Positions 17,776 to 27,634 of a DNA stretch of 64,000 nucleotides are shown here, one piece after another; within the stretch, counting starts at the first letter, position 1, and each line of letters starts with the position of its first letter. The DNA comes from Paenactinomyces guangxiensis (GTDB lineage: Bacteria > Bacillota > Bacilli > Thermoactinomycetales > Thermoactinomycetaceae). The stretch lies in assembly GCF_016055185.1 (NCBI RefSeq), contig NZ_JAECVR010000002.1, positions 186,001 to 250,000 of the forward strand. Reading direction: 5' to 3'. The translations under genes and the position numbers were made by a program. The notes under the pieces are model-generated. The model worked only from the letters and a program-made list of their open reading frames with translations. It did no database searches and was not told where the DNA came from.

Positions 17776-17847
17776 GTATTATATGGGTCAATTGCTATGA
17801 AATCAAAGCGAAGACATTCAAGGAGTCTCAAGCTATTTGTTTGGGTT

Positions 17848-18096
17848 TTAAAATTGTATCGTTCTCATCTTTAAACCAATCGGCGGGGTAAAAATGGAAC
17901 GTTTGCCTTCCATACTTGCCGCCATCGAATCTTCTTTTTTATTTACATCAAGTGTCTTAGAGGCTTCCAAAAAGTTTTTATACAGGGCAAAAGGATAAAC
18001 CCCCACATAATCACGGTCTTTGGCATCGAAAGCAGCGAAAGATCCAAAGGGACCAACCAGAGGAATCAGCCGGTTGGTCCCTTTGGATTTAAACAT
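17848..18096 (-). CDS. Hypothetical ORF overlapping a large hairpin
   Basis: 82 codons on the minus strand. Residues 20-82 (FDAKDRDYVGVYPFALYKNF through FTPPIGLKM) could be the tail of a protein, but the first 18 codons lie inside a 17-bp inverted repeat and there is no convincing ribosome site. I do not recognise it. It may be a remnant rather than a gene. Confidence 0.2.
   Translation of the reverse strand: MFKSKGTNRLIPLVGPFGSFAAFDAKDRDYVGVYPFALYKNFLEASKTLDVNKKEDSMAASMEGKRSIFTPPIGLKMRTIQF
18042..18088. repeat. 17-bp perfect inverted repeat downstream of pgm
   Basis: ATCCAAAGGGACCAACC (18042-18058) and its exact inverse complement (18072-18088) flank a 13-base loop. It lies about 100 bases after the end of the minus-strand pgm gene. 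CTTTCG follows in that direction, so it may act as a terminator, though the T-run is poor. Confidence 0.55.
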
Positions 18097-18187
18097 ATAA
18101 ATTAGCGGAGGTATCCTCTTTCAACGACGGCTTGCTACTGGATTGGCAGAATAGGGTTTTGGTTCGGCCCCATTCACTTCCACAGTA

Positions 18188-19939
18188 TCAAAAATTTTCA
18201 GAAGCAGGGGTTTGTTTCCAGAGGTTTATGACCGCTTCCTTTAGAATTCGCAACTTTGCCTGGCTTTTTTGCCAGGAGGATTCTTGAACCCCGAAGTAAA
18301 ACTTTATTTTTGGTTCGGTTCCCGAAGGCCTGAGACAAAACCAGGCTCCGTTTTCAAGGTGATATTTGATTACATTGGAAGGGGGGAGGGCGATCGGTTC
18401 CTTTTTTGCTGTTTGTAAGTACAATCGTTGGCGATGTAAGTAGTCTTCAACCGCCAGCACTTTCATCCCGGCTAGTTTGTCCATCACATGGGTTCTGAAA
18501 AAATGCATGATGCTCTGGGTAAGCACCGCACCCTCCTTTCCTTTTAGGGTGATGGTGATCAGGTCTTCCAAAAAGGTTCCGTACTGATCAAACAGTTCAG
18601 TCAATGCTTGATACAACGATTTGCCCCGGGATTTGTGATAAGCAGCTACCTCGCAGATGAACAACGCGGCTTGCACGGCATCTTTGTCACGTACAAAATC
18701 GCCAATCAGGTAACCGTAGCTTTCCTCGTAACCAAATAGAAAACGATATTCTTTTGTTTGTTCATATTGTTTTATTTTTTCCCCGATGAATTTGAATCCC
18801 GTCAATGTATCTACCGTATGGACCCCATAATCTTGTGCGATTGCCCGTCCCAATTCTGAAGTGACGATCGTTTTCACGATGACTCCGTTTTCGGGCAGGA
18901 CATTCTTATTCTTTTTTTGCGAAAGGAGATAGTGAAGCATTAAGGCCCCCGTTTGGTTTCCGGTCAGGACCACGTATTTTCCTTCGTTGTTTTTCACCGC
19001 TACGCCAAGGCGATCCGCATCAGGGTCTGTAGCAAGCAGCAAATCCGCCTTCATTTCCTCCCCATACCGGATCGCATATTCAAAAGCGGCATGTTCCTCA
19101 GGATTGGGGGAAGAAACAGTGGAAAAGTTGGGATCGGGCAATTCCTGCTCGTTTACAACGGTCACATTTGTAAAGCCGATTTCTTTTAAACCCTGTCTGA
19201 TCAGTTTATTCGATGTCCCGTGCAGGGGTGTAAAGACAATCCTCAGATTTTGCCTGTTTTGTTCTATAATTTCGGGATGAATGATAATGGTCTTCTGTTT
19301 TTCAAGATAGACCCGGTCGATTTCACTGCCGACGATTTTTAAAAGGCCGTTTTCCTTTAATGTCTGGGTATCGGCAACAGGAATGGCCAACTCATTCTCC
19401 ACGCTGTTTACAAATTGGATTAAAGCGTCTGCTTCGCGAGGAATCAATTGTCCGCCATCTTCTCCATATACTTTGTAACCGTTGTATTCCGGCGGATTGT
19501 GACTCGCTGTCAAAACTACGCCGCCAAATGCTTTTAAATACCGAACTGCGAAAGAAAGTTCAGGGGTCGGTCGCAGATCATCGAAAAGATAAGATGGAAT
19601 CCCATGACATCCTAACGTACGTGCCACTTCCAGCGCAAATTCCTGAGATTTGTGACGCGAGTCATAAGCAATCACAATCCCGCGCTTGATCGCTTCCTGT
19701 CCATGATTCTCGATATAACGGGCCAATCCTTCCGTGGCTTTGCGAACGGTATAAAGGTTTATGCGATTGGTACCGGGTCCGATCTCTCCCCGCATCCCGC
19801 CTGTACCAAATTCCAAATTTTTATAAAAACAATCTTCCAGTGTTTTTTCATCTGTCTTCAACCGGACTAAAGCTTGTTTCATTTCTTCATCCAGAAACGG
19901 GTAGTTAATCCAATCCGTATATTTCTTTTTCCAATCCAT
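18188..19939 (-). CDS. Phosphoglucomutase/phosphomannomutase
   Basis: 583 residues of the alpha-D-phosphohexomutase family. The phosphoserine loop is [16 protein letters not shown], the metal loop is DPDADRLG, the sugar-binding loop is [10 protein letters not shown], and the phosphate-binding loop [12 protein letters not shown] is near the end. It interconverts glucose 1- and 6-phosphate (PgcA-like length). GAGGAG precedes ATG 19939; the frame is open five more codons. It overlaps the LacI gene end by 35 bases, so the two are co-transcribed. That suggests the sugar imported by the divergent ABC system is split by a phosphorylase to glucose-1-phosphate. Confidence 0.92.
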   Translation of the reverse strand: MDWKKKYTDWINYPFLDEEMKQALVRLKTDEKTLEDCFYKNLEFGTGGMRGEIGPGTNRINLYTVRKATEGLARYIENHGQEAIKRGIVIAYDSRHKSQEFALEVARTLGCHGIPSYLFDDLRPTPELSFAVRYLKAFGGVVLTASHNPPEYNGYKVYGEDGGQLIPREADALIQFVNSVENELAIPVADTQTLKENGLLKIVGSEIDRVYLEKQKTIIIHPEIIEQNRQNLRIVFTPLHGTSNKLIRQGLKEIGFTNVTVVNEQELPDPNFSTVSSPNPEEHAAFEYAIRYGEEMKADLLLATDPDADRLGVAVKNNEGKYVVLTGNQTGALMLHYLLSQKKNKNVLPENGVIVKTIVTSELGRAIAQDYGVHTVDTLTGFKFIGEKIKQYEQTKEYRFLFGYEESYGYLIGDFVRDKDAVQAALFICEVAAYHKSRGKSLYQALTELFDQYGTFLEDLITITLKGKEGAVLTQSIMHFFRTHVMDKLAGMKVLAVEDYLHRQRLYLQTAKKEPIALPPSNVIKYHLENGAWFCLRPSGTEPKIKFYFGVQESSWQKSQAKLRILKEAVINLWKQTPASENF

Positions 19940-20969
19940 TTTTATTCTCCTCATATGTTCTTTTTTGCAAGACAGAAGTGGATTCTCTTTTAATCAACTC
20001 GGAAGGCAACAAAATTTCGATGAAAGGCTCATTTCTATTTTCCATTCTCCAGCATAATTGTTCGACTGCTTTTTTTCCATAATATTGCAAATCGATGTCC
20101 ATGCTGGTGATTTGGGCCATCCTGGAGAGTTGGCCATTGTCAAAACTGCAGATGGAAACATCCTGCGGAATCTTTTTTCCCATCTTCTGAAGACAGGTTT
20201 TCATCAGGAATCCCAGTCCGTCGTTTACACAGAACCAGGCAGTGGGCTGCCCGGGAATCTGTTCGAGCCAGTTGTAAAGGAAATCTTCCTCTTCTCTCGC
20301 ATTTTTTAGAATAAAATCTTCATTCGCGTTGATTCCATGATCACTCAGTGCCATATTATACCCCTCAAGACGTTCTTGATAACTGGGGGAGAAGGAGATG
20401 TTGCCCACAAAACCGATTTCTTTGTGGTTGAGACCGATCAAATGCTGGACCGATGTATAGGCGCCGAACCGATTGTTCGTCAGGATGCAATCGGCCCGGA
20501 TGGCAGGGTGATGATGATCGATCAATACCGTAGGAATCTCAGTTGATATCACCTTTTGAATATATTCTGTATTGATATGCGAAAGAATGAGTAATCCGTC
20601 CATCTGGTTATTTTCAATAAACGATGGCAGAAGGAGCTGTTCTTTTGCTGCCTCGTCGATTGATTGGATGACCAGATTCATCCCTCTTTTTAAAATCTCT
20701 TTTTCAATGCTGAGATAGATTTCCCCGAAAAAGCTCTTTTGCGAAAAGGCATAATCAGAAGCGATTAAGCCAATATTTTTGTATCCGTTTAGCCGGGTTC
20801 TTTTTTTGGACGGGTAATGATATCCCAATTCTTCTGCAACCTGGAAAATCAATTTACGGGTAGCTTCACTCACTCCCGGCTTTCCGGTCAGGGCTTGTGA
20901 AACGGCATTTTTCGATATATTCAGCTTGTTCGCGATGTCTTGCATGGTGATTCTTTTTTTATTCACCAT
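19905..20969 (-). CDS. LacI-family transcriptional regulator
   Basis: A 354-residue repressor. The N-terminal LacI helix-turn-helix and hinge read [21 protein letters not shown] and [13 protein letters not shown]. The periplasmic-binding-like effector domain includes [33 protein letters not shown] and [17 protein letters not shown]. It is divergent from an ABC sugar-binding protein and upstream of pgm. The 548-base divergent region holds palindromes of LacI type. The C-terminal 12 codons overlap pgm. Confidence 0.9.
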   Translation of the reverse strand: MVNKKRITMQDIANKLNISKNAVSQALTGKPGVSEATRKLIFQVAEELGYHYPSKKRTRLNGYKNIGLIASDYAFSQKSFFGEIYLSIEKEILKRGMNLVIQSIDEAAKEQLLLPSFIENNQMDGLLILSHINTEYIQKVISTEIPTVLIDHHHPAIRADCILTNNRFGAYTSVQHLIGLNHKEIGFVGNISFSPSYQERLEGYNMALSDHGINANEDFILKNAREEEDFLYNWLEQIPGQPTAWFCVNDGLGFLMKTCLQKMGKKIPQDVSICSFDNGQLSRMAQITSMDIDLQYYGKKAVEQLCWRMENRNEPFIEILLPSELIKRESTSVLQKRTYEENKNGLEKEIYGLD

Positions 20970-21035
20970 CGGAACTCATACCTTTCTCGGGCGTATTCAA
21001 AAAGGGTTAAAGGGAACTTTATTTTTATATTTGTA

Positions 21036-21281
21036 ACTTTACAATAATACATTTGTCATGATGTTGTAAAGTCTTGTCGTGTTTTGATTTATAGGTGGAA
21101 ACAGGTTTTTCAAGCGGTTCTAATGAGTCCGGTGTGATTTGCCGATTTCAGTGGCCAGCGGGTTATCACCAATCAGTGCAAGCGTTTTTTGTGTGGAAAG
21201 TTCTTATCAAAAAAATGATTGACGATTTATTGGTTTAGATGGTAACGTTATTGAAAGCACTTTCAATTATTTTTGTAAAGT
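21036..21281. promoter_or_regulatory. LacI-type operator candidates: TTGTAAAGT repeats and a TTGAAAG dyad
   Basis: ACTTTACAA (21036-21044) and TTGTAAAGT (21064-21072) form a 9-bp inverted repeat, and TTGTAAAGT recurs at 21273-21281. Between them TTGAAAG-CA-CTTTCAA (21251-21266) is a perfect 16-bp palindrome of LacI/CcpA style. All lie in the divergent promoter region. Confidence 0.45.
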
Positions 21282-21404
21282 TATTTTTGGTTATTTTTTT
21301 CGATAAAAGGTAGTGTGAGAAAACTAAGAAAGAAGTGGTTGTCTGTCAGTTAAAAATGAGAGACGGAACCGTAAATCTCATACCGTTTCAATTTATTTAT
21401 ATGT

Positions 21405-21419
21405 TGGAAACTGTTTCCA
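21405..21419. promoter_or_regulatory. Palindrome TGGAAAC-T-GTTTCCA
   Basis: A 15-base odd palindrome about 100 bases before the sugar-binding-protein gene, a plausible second LacI-family operator. Confidence 0.45.
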
Positions 21420-21517
21420 TGCGAAGGACGTTCATCGCCAACAACACCTTTTTGATCGTTCTTTAGTTCCACATATATAAAAACATCATTATCATACCAT
21501 TTGTAGGAGGGGAAGAA

Positions 21518-22834
21518 ATGAGAATGAGAAAAATGGGTATTGTCTTTCTGGTGCTGGTTATTTCTCTGTCTCTCTTAACGGGATGCGGAGCAAACGAAGA
21601 AACCGCCAAATCGCAAAAAGGGGTAACAACCATCGAATTTTGGACGGCCCCCAACCCTCCACAACAAAAATACTGGGAGCAAATGGCCCGCCAATTCGAA
21701 AAAGAGAATCCTGATATTCGCGTCATTGTCACCCCGATGAGAGAAACACCTTCTTCTGAGGCATACGTGATCTCTTCATTGATTGGCAAAAAAGGACCTA
21801 CCATTGCCGAGAACATCACACGGGGCTTTGCGGCGCAACTGGCAGAAAGTAAAGTGCTGGAGCCGATCAACAGGTTAAAGGACCTCAGGGTGATGCAAAC
21901 ACGAAACATGGATAAAACCATGGATGCCTGGAGATTTCCGGACGGTAACCAGTATGTCATTCCGGTTTATTCCAATGCCATGTTATTTGGATGGAGAATT
22001 GACATTCTGCGGGAGATTGGATACGATCAACCGCCCAGAACATACAGTGAAATGATCGATGCAGCTAAAAAGCTGAAAGCCAGATATCCGAACAAATTTA
22101 TATGGGCCAAAGCCGATCTGGCGGACCCGACGTCATGGAAGAGATGGTTTGATTTTTTTATGCTTTACGATGCTGCCTCAAATGGGAACGACTTTGTTCA
22201 GGGAAACCGGTTTGTGGGGGACAAAGAGGCCGGCAAGAAAGTGTTTCAGCTCATGCTGGACCTGCACAGGGAAAACGGATTGCTGGCGAAACAGGTGAAG
22301 GATCCCTTTGAATCCGGGGTCGGGATTTTCGCGGATCTGGGTCCATGGACGTTCAGTTACTGGATGGAAAAGTTTCCGGAAATGAAGTTAAACAAAACCT
22401 TTGTACTGGCTCCCCCGCCAGTTCCGGACAATATGAAAGTGGATCATCCCAGAACATTTGCCGATTCCAAAGGCATTGTCCTCTTTTCCCAAAAACCAGA
22501 AGCCGAAAAAAGAGCAGCGATCCGATTTCTCAACTGGGTCTATCAAGATCCAAAACATGATCTGGCTTTGATGGAAATGACCAGTTTGCCCGCGGCGCGG
22601 GATGATTTGCTGTCCAATAAGACCTTCCAACCATATTTTGAAAAAAATCCTGCACTGAAAGCTTATGCGGGAGCGGTCCCTTACGGAGTCCCCGCCATGG
22701 CAAACGCCAAATACAACAACATCCAAACCATCATTGGACAGGAAGCGTTCAACAAGGTAGTAAAAGGGCAAAAAAGTGCTGAGCAGGCCTGGGCTGATAT
22801 GAAAGAAGAGATTGAGAAGGAGCTTGTAGAATGA
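21518..22834 (+). CDS. ABC transporter sugar-binding lipoprotein
   Basis: A 438-residue extracellular solute-binding protein of family 1 (carbohydrate CUT1 type). A lipoprotein signal ends LLTGCG, with the lipidated Cys near residue 24. The mature start TTIEFWTAPNPPQQKYWEQM and the ligand region DLGPWTFSYWMEK are typical. AGGAGGGG precedes the ATG. It overlaps the permease gene by 4 bases (ATGA). It would capture an oligosaccharide for import, but the rest of the transporter is broken here. Confidence 0.9.
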   Translation: MRMRKMGIVFLVLVISLSLLTGCGANEETAKSQKGVTTIEFWTAPNPPQQKYWEQMARQFEKENPDIRVIVTPMRETPSSEAYVISSLIGKKGPTIAENITRGFAAQLAESKVLEPINRLKDLRVMQTRNMDKTMDAWRFPDGNQYVIPVYSNAMLFGWRIDILREIGYDQPPRTYSEMIDAAKKLKARYPNKFIWAKADLADPTSWKRWFDFFMLYDAASNGNDFVQGNRFVGDKEAGKKVFQLMLDLHRENGLLAKQVKDPFESGVGIFADLGPWTFSYWMEKFPEMKLNKTFVLAPPPVPDNMKVDHPRTFADSKGIVLFSQKPEAEKRAAIRFLNWVYQDPKHDLALMEMTSLPAARDDLLSNKTFQPYFEKNPALKAYAGAVPYGVPAMANAKYNNIQTIIGQEAFNKVVKGQKSAEQAWADMKEEIEKELVE

Positions 22835-23292
22835 GCGATAAAAGAACAAACGGTTTAGGATGGTTTTTTTCCAGCCCCTACTTGATCTACGCGGTCATCT
22901 TTTTTCTGGTTCCTCTGGTTTCATCCGTCTATCTCGCTTGTACGAACTGGAATCTCATCTCTCCCGAATATGACTTCATGGGATTGAAAAATTTTATGAA
23001 AGCGATGAAGAGACCTGATGTGTTTGCCGCATTTATCAACACCTTTAAATTTATGGCCCTCTTTATTCCAATCTCTCTTGGGTTGTCGATGCTTGTAGCG
23101 GTGATCGTCAACAGTCTACCGAAATTCAGGGGTTTGTATTTAGTAGGTTTTTTTCTCCCATACCTGGCTTCAGGGGTCATTTCGTCTCTGATTGCAAAGG
23201 GAATCCTGTCTTACAACAGCGCCTTTAATGTTTTTTTACGGGAGAAATGGGGATTGGATATCGACTGGCTGGGCTCTCCTTGCTTGGTGTGA
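22831..23292 (+). pseudogene. ABC sugar permease, truncated by a deletion junction
   Basis: The 153-codon frame begins as a MalF/UgpA-type permease: SSPYLIYAVIFFLVPLVSSV is helix 1, then TNWNLISPEYDFMGLKNFMKA, helices to about residue 118, and FNVFLREKWGLDIDWLGS. The protein then ends PCLV-stop. The EAA loop and the second half, together with the second permease, are absent. Family length is about 290, so half is lost. The break is near 23270, where the sequence switches to an aminoglycoside-acetyltransferase-like frame. Confidence 0.8.
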
Positions 23293-23903
23293 TTGGCGAC
23301 CATGGGAATTTAGTCATCCCCACCCTTTCATTTAGCAGTATAGATGAAAAAGCTCCTTTTTTTGATGTGAATGAAACGCCTTCCGATTGCGGAGTTATTT
23401 CGGAAACGTTTAGAAAAATGCCCGGTGTAGCCCGATCCATCCATCCCTTTTCCTCCATCGCAGCATTTGGCCCTGAGAGTTTGTTCATCACGGTCGGCCA
23501 CCATCCGACCCCGTGCGGGATTGGTTCCCCGTATTACAAAGTATTGGAACTTCAAGGGTATTCGTTGTTTATAGGAGCCGGGTTACAGGCGAATACCTTG
23601 TTTCATGTGGCTGAGGAGATCGTCAATCCTCCTTATCTAAGGTATAAATGTTTTAAAAAGGTAAGGGTGAAAACAGAATCTGGAGCCGTTGTTTCCGGTA
23701 CATTCAGCAGGTACGACTGTTACCAGACGGGGATTATCAGAGAGTTGGAGAAAATGGAGGAGGTATTGAGAAAAAGGGGGGCGATCAGGGACTTTGACGT
23801 TGGGAATTCACATTTTATGCTGGTAAGCGCTGTGGAAAATGTGCGGATAAGTTGTGAGGTTTTAAAGCATAACTATGAGTTTATCCTGAAGGGAGCTAAA
23901 TAA
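23247..23903 (+). pseudogene. AAC(3)-family N-acetyltransferase, 5'-truncated
   Basis: From about 23280 the frame reads GDHGNLVIPTLSF, TPSDCGVISETFRKMPGVAR, SIHPFSSIAAFGPE, LQGYSLFIGAGLQANT and HVAEE. These are hallmarks of antibiotic 3-N-acetyltransferases (AAC(3)/YokD type) that use acetyl-CoA. The N-terminal 90 or so residues are replaced by the out-of-frame permease end. The intact C-terminal half suggests a fairly recent deletion. The translated ATG at 23247 is accidental. Confidence 0.7.
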
Positions 23904-24320
23904 ACCGTTATTATTTTGTTGTCCGTGGCAAGAGACTCATGGTGCCAGGGTAGTCAGAGTTTGGACTTGCCCGTGACGGTAACCGGATTTGATACTGAAA
24001 GAAAAAAGTCACAGCCGAAGTAATTTGCAGATAGTAAGCTAAAAAAGAGTCTGCCAAATAAGTCCCCTGCTAAATGCAGTGAGGGACTATTCATGTTTAT
24101 GGAGACGGTAAACAACATTTTGGTTTTTGATTTCAACAGCAATCTGGAACCTCGTTGGGGCAGGTGTTTGTAAGCTATTTTGAACATGGCTAATTTCTCA
24201 CACCGGCCCATGGACATGCAGCGATGATGGGAGTATACGGGATGTAGTCTATTAGCCCGATTCGTAGGGATCAAAGTCAGGATTAGATTTAAACAATTTC
24301 CAATGCAACAGGCTCTTTAC
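23904..24320. other. Gap, no gene recognised
   Basis: About 400 bases with scattered stops in all frames. A 106-codon minus-strand frame at 23954-24274 has no start signal or recognisable motif and is not called. Confidence 0.35.
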
Positions 24321-24323
24321 AGA

Positions 24324-24360
24324 AAGACCGTCAGGGAAAAGCGCCCCGACGGTCCTTTTG
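24324..24360 (+). terminator. Terminator upstream of the sigma-54 regulator
   Basis: GACCGTC (24326-24332) and GACGGTC (24348-24354) with an inner GGG/CCC pair form the stem, followed by CTTTTGG. Confidence 0.65.
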
Positions 24361-24432
24361 GTTCCTTTACGGTAAGGAGATCGAAGTTTTGAAACGGACT
24401 CTGGAAAAATGGATCACGGGATCAAGGTGCTA

Positions 24433-24450
24433 TTATGCATTTTTGCATAA
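24433..24450. promoter_or_regulatory. TTATGCA-N4-TGCATAA dyad upstream of the sigma-54 activator
   Basis: A perfect 7+7 inverted repeat around TTTT. It overlaps the -35 region of a likely sigma-A promoter (TATAAT at 24469-24474) of the activator gene. Related dyads recur before the nitrilase operon, so this is probably the activator's own site used for autoregulation. Confidence 0.6.
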
Positions 24451-24534
24451 CAATTCTTGTAAATGCAATATAATACAAGTATAATTGGAAATAAAAAAAG
24501 TAAAGTTGAACTTTTAAATAAATCGAGGTGGGTT

Positions 24535-26565
24535 ATGACCATTTCTACCGTTCTAAAGCATAATTATGCAATTATTTCGGAGGCCGAATGGAACCAAAAC
24601 CCAGACTTCTCGAGATACTCAGAATACGGACTGATTTTGCTTCGCGATGCAAAGGACGCGATAATCGGGGCGGTTTGGGAAGGCCGGCCAGGTGAAATGA
24701 TTCCCGTTGGGATCGCATCCTTGCAGATGCTTGAGGAAGATGCTGAGTGGGACAGGTATTCTGTATGGATTTTTACAGATCCGTATAGAAATATATTGGG
24801 GTGGATCGAACGTGAATCTTTGTATCGATTTCTCTGCCATTTTTACAAAACGAAGAAAGAGTTTTACGAAACAGTACTTTTTTCTCTTCCCCATCGCGTT
24901 ACCGTGATTGATGGCAATTCCCTGATCTGCTTTGTCAACGAACAGGAAATACAGGCACGGGGGATGGCGAAAAATCAGATCATAGGTAAGAGAATTCATG
25001 AGATTGATAAAGAATCTTCACTGGAACGATTACTTTCCGATCGAGAAAAAAAGACGGTTATCCGGTTGACCGATAACAAAAGGGGGATTTATACCCAAAC
25101 GAATATCTTGAAAGATGGAACATCCATTGGCGCAATCCAAGTCTGCTGGGAAGCGGAAGAAATTGAAAAAATTGTCATGAATCTTGAAGCTTATACCAGT
25201 CTGGCACAGGATTTAAAAGCGGTGTTTGATTTGAGTTATGATGTAATTTATGTCTCTGATGGCGAGGGCATGACTTTGCGAGTCAGTTCGGCATCGGAGA
25301 GACTCTGGGGATATAAGCCGGAAGAACTGGTAGGAAAAACTGTCTATGAATTGGAAAAACAAGGAGTCTTTAAACCATCCATTACCCGCCTGGTACTGGA
25401 AAAAAAAGATAAAGTTCAGACCATCCAGACTACCAAAACCGGTAAAAGGCTGATGGTGGTGGGAATCCCCATTAAGGACGAAAAGGGTAATATTATCCGC
25501 GTCATCAATACTTCCCGTGATATTACCCAGGAAAGCCGGCTTCAAGCGGAATTGGAAGCGGCCAAATCCATCATGCAGGGATACAAGCAGGAACTGGAAC
25601 AGTTGAAACAGAGTGCATGGAAGAATGATCGGCTTATTTTTAAAAGTGAACAGATGAGGAATCTGGTCACGCTGGCCGGTAAAGTGGCGGAGGTAGATTC
25701 CACCGTTTTGATACTCGGAGAGTCCGGCGTGGGGAAAGAGGTGATCGCTTCCTTCATTCACCAAAAAAGCCAGAGAAAGGAAAATCCTTTTATTAAAGTA
25801 AATTGTGGTGCGATACCGGAGAATTTGCTTGAATCGGAACTGTTCGGTTATGAAAAAGGGGCTTTTACCGGTGCTTCAAAGGACGGAAAACGGGGTCTGT
25901 TCGAAGTGGCGAACGAGGGCACTCTGTTTTTGGATGAGATCGGCGAAATTCCTTTGCGGTTACAGGTTAAATTATTGCGGGTCCTGCAGGAGAAAGAATT
26001 AGTTCGTCTGGGTGGAACGAAACCGGTTCGGGTGAACGTGCGAATTATAGCTGCAACCAATCGCGATTTGAAGGAAGAAGTGCAAAAACGCGCTTTTCGT
26101 GAAGATCTCTATTATCGGCTGAATGTGGTTCCAATTCAGATTCCGCCTCTGCGGGAACGAAGAGAGGATATTCTGCCGTTGGCCCTCCATTTTATTGACA
26201 AATTTAACAGGGAATACAATAGAAACAAAATGTTTTCCCCGGAAGCCCTGGAAAAATTGCAAGCCTATAAATGGCCGGGCAATGTCCGGGAATTGCAAAA
26301 CATCATTGAAAGAGTGGTTGTGATTGCCGAACAACAAATCATAGAACCCCGCCATTTGCCAGAGACCCTGTTCCATGCACAAAATAATTCAAATGGTATT
26401 AGCGTATCAACGATTATGCCTCTGGATCAGGCGAAAGAGTTGGTGGAACGTCAACTTTTGGCCATGGCAAAGGAAAGGTACGGAACAACAACCAGAATAG
26501 CGGAAGTGTTGGGAGTCAATCAGTCCACTGTCAGCAGAAAAATAACCAGACTGGGAATCCGCTGA
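24535..26565 (+). CDS. Sigma-54-dependent enhancer-binding protein with two PAS domains
   Basis: 676 residues. Residues 1-125 or so form an N-terminal region I do not recognise. A PAS domain ([20 protein letters not shown]) is followed by a second PAS ([20 protein letters not shown]). The AAA+ domain has Walker A GESGVGKE, the sigma-54-contacting GAFTGA loop, Walker B LFLDEIGE and ATNRDL. The C-terminal Fis-type helix-turn-helix is [27 protein letters not shown] precedes ATG 24535; an earlier ATG at 24463 lacks a ribosome site. It should activate the -24/-12 promoter at 26768 in response to a small molecule sensed by the PAS or N-terminal domain. Confidence 0.92.
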   Translation: MTISTVLKHNYAIISEAEWNQNPDFSRYSEYGLILLRDAKDAIIGAVWEGRPGEMIPVGIASLQMLEEDAEWDRYSVWIFTDPYRNILGWIERESLYRFLCHFYKTKKEFYETVLFSLPHRVTVIDGNSLICFVNEQEIQARGMAKNQIIGKRIHEIDKESSLERLLSDREKKTVIRLTDNKRGIYTQTNILKDGTSIGAIQVCWEAEEIEKIVMNLEAYTSLAQDLKAVFDLSYDVIYVSDGEGMTLRVSSASERLWGYKPEELVGKTVYELEKQGVFKPSITRLVLEKKDKVQTIQTTKTGKRLMVVGIPIKDEKGNIIRVINTSRDITQESRLQAELEAAKSIMQGYKQELEQLKQSAWKNDRLIFKSEQMRNLVTLAGKVAEVDSTVLILGESGVGKEVIASFIHQKSQRKENPFIKVNCGAIPENLLESELFGYEKGAFTGASKDGKRGLFEVANEGTLFLDEIGEIPLRLQVKLLRVLQEKELVRLGGTKPVRVNVRIIAATNRDLKEEVQKRAFREDLYYRLNVVPIQIPPLRERREDILPLALHFIDKFNREYNRNKMFSPEALEKLQAYKWPGNVRELQNIIERVVVIAEQQIIEPRHLPETLFHAQNNSNGISVSTIMPLDQAKELVERQLLAMAKERYGTTTRIAEVLGVNQSTVSRKITRLGIR

Positions 26566-26572
26566 CGAATTT

Positions 26573-26691
26573 TGCATTTATGCATAGTGGTTATGCAAAA
26601 AAACATAACACGTGTCATCATCGAATGATTCTATTAGCTTATGAGCTTGATAATGCACCGGCTTAATAGAATGAATATGCATCGATGCATA
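26573..26691. promoter_or_regulatory. Three TATGCA-type dyads, upstream activating sites
   Basis: TGCAT-TT-ATGCA at 26573-26584, GTTATG-N8-CATAAC at 26590-26609, and the perfect 16-bp palindrome TATGCATCGATGCATA at 26676-26691. They lie about 80-195 bases upstream of the -24/-12 promoter, the normal distance for enhancer sites, and match the dyad in front of the activator gene. Confidence 0.65.
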
Positions 26692-26767
26692 AAAACGCTT
26701 TCTTTTAGATTCATATTTATCTTGAAAATTCGTATTTTGGGGCGGGAATTTACCCGCCTTTACTTTG

Positions 26768-26785
26768 TTGGCACAATACTTGCTT
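26768..26785 (+). promoter_or_regulatory. Sigma-54 (-24/-12) promoter
   Basis: TTGGCACAATACTTGCTT matches the consensus TGGCAC-N5-TTGCW exactly, with GG at 26770-26771 and GC at 26782-26783. It is 40 bases upstream of the first nitrilase gene and directly downstream of a sigma-54 activator gene. Confidence 0.9.
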
Positions 26786-26824
26786 GTTTAAATAAATGAG
26801 AACGTTTCAGAAAGAAGGTGAGAT

Positions 26825-27634
26825 ATGTCCAGTAAGTTAAAAGTTGCGGCTGTTCAAATGAATTGCGTTCCCGGAAACAAAACGGAGAATCTAAAAAAAG
26901 CGAAGGGATTGATTGAAGAAGCCGTGGGACAAGGCGCAAAATTGATTGTCCTGCCGGAACTATTCAATACCGGATATCGTGTGGAAGAATATGATATGGA
27001 TCTGGCGGAAACGATTCCGGGTCCCACCACAGACTGGATGGGTGAACTGTGCAGAGAGAACGGGATTTACGCAGTCGGCTGTGTGCTGGAGAATGGCAAC
27101 ACCGCCGGACTTGTATATGACACAGCTGTAGTTGTGGGGCCGGGCGGGCTTGTCGGTACCTACAGGAAAATTCACCTGTGGGATGCGGAGAATACACGAT
27201 TTACAAAAGGAGAAGATTTTCCCGTTTTTAATCTGGGGTTTGCCCGGGTCGGCGTGCAGATCTGTTATGAAGTCGGATTCCCTGAAGGAACTCGAATTCT
27301 GGCGTTAAACGGCGCGGATATAGTGGTTTTTCCATCTGCTTTTGGAAAAGCCCGCCTTTATGCATGGGACGTGGCTACACGTTCCAGGGCACTGGAAAAC
27401 GGCCTTTATGTCATTGCTTCCAATCGGACGGGTACCGAAAAAGGGGAAACGACGTTTGGCGGGATGAGCCGCATAGTCAATCCGCAGGGTCTGGTACTGG
27501 CTGAAGCGACTCGGGAAGATGAGATGATTGTCTCTGAGGTTGATTTGAATCTGGTTGCCAGGCAACGCCGAACCATCCCGTATTTAAGGGATTTTAACAA
27601 GAGTGTTATTTTAAAGGGATTGTCCTCTTGTTGA
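26825..27634 (+). CDS. Nitrilase-superfamily C-N hydrolase 1
   Basis: 269 residues of the carbon-nitrogen hydrolase fold with the full Glu-Lys-Cys triad: Glu in LIVLPELFNTGY, Lys in YRKIHLWD, Cys in VGVQICYEVGFPE. A second Glu lies in TRSRALENGLYVIASNR. The DAENTRFTKGEDFPVF insert resembles aliphatic amidases and N-carbamoyl amidohydrolases rather than true nitrilases. GAAGGTGAG precedes ATG. First gene of the sigma-54 operon. The reaction is probably amide hydrolysis releasing ammonia, which would fit nitrogen scavenging; the substrate is unknown. Confidence 0.88.
   Translation: MSSKLKVAAVQMNCVPGNKTENLKKAKGLIEEAVGQGAKLIVLPELFNTGYRVEEYDMDLAETIPGPTTDWMGELCRENGIYAVGCVLENGNTAGLVYDTAVVVGPGGLVGTYRKIHLWDAENTRFTKGEDFPVFNLGFARVGVQICYEVGFPEGTRILALNGADIVVFPSAFGKARLYAWDVATRSRALENGLYVIASNRTGTEKGETTFGGMSRIVNPQGLVLAEATREDEMIVSEVDLNLVARQRRTIPYLRDFNKSVILKGLSSC

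Noticed and set aside
23954..24274. 106-residue minus-strand ORF
   Set aside because: No start signal, no recognisable motif, low-complexity composition.
24463..24534. Longer N-terminus for the sigma-54 activator
   Set aside because: The ATG at 24463 overlaps the likely -10 region and lacks a ribosome site; ATG 24535 has GAGGTGGG.
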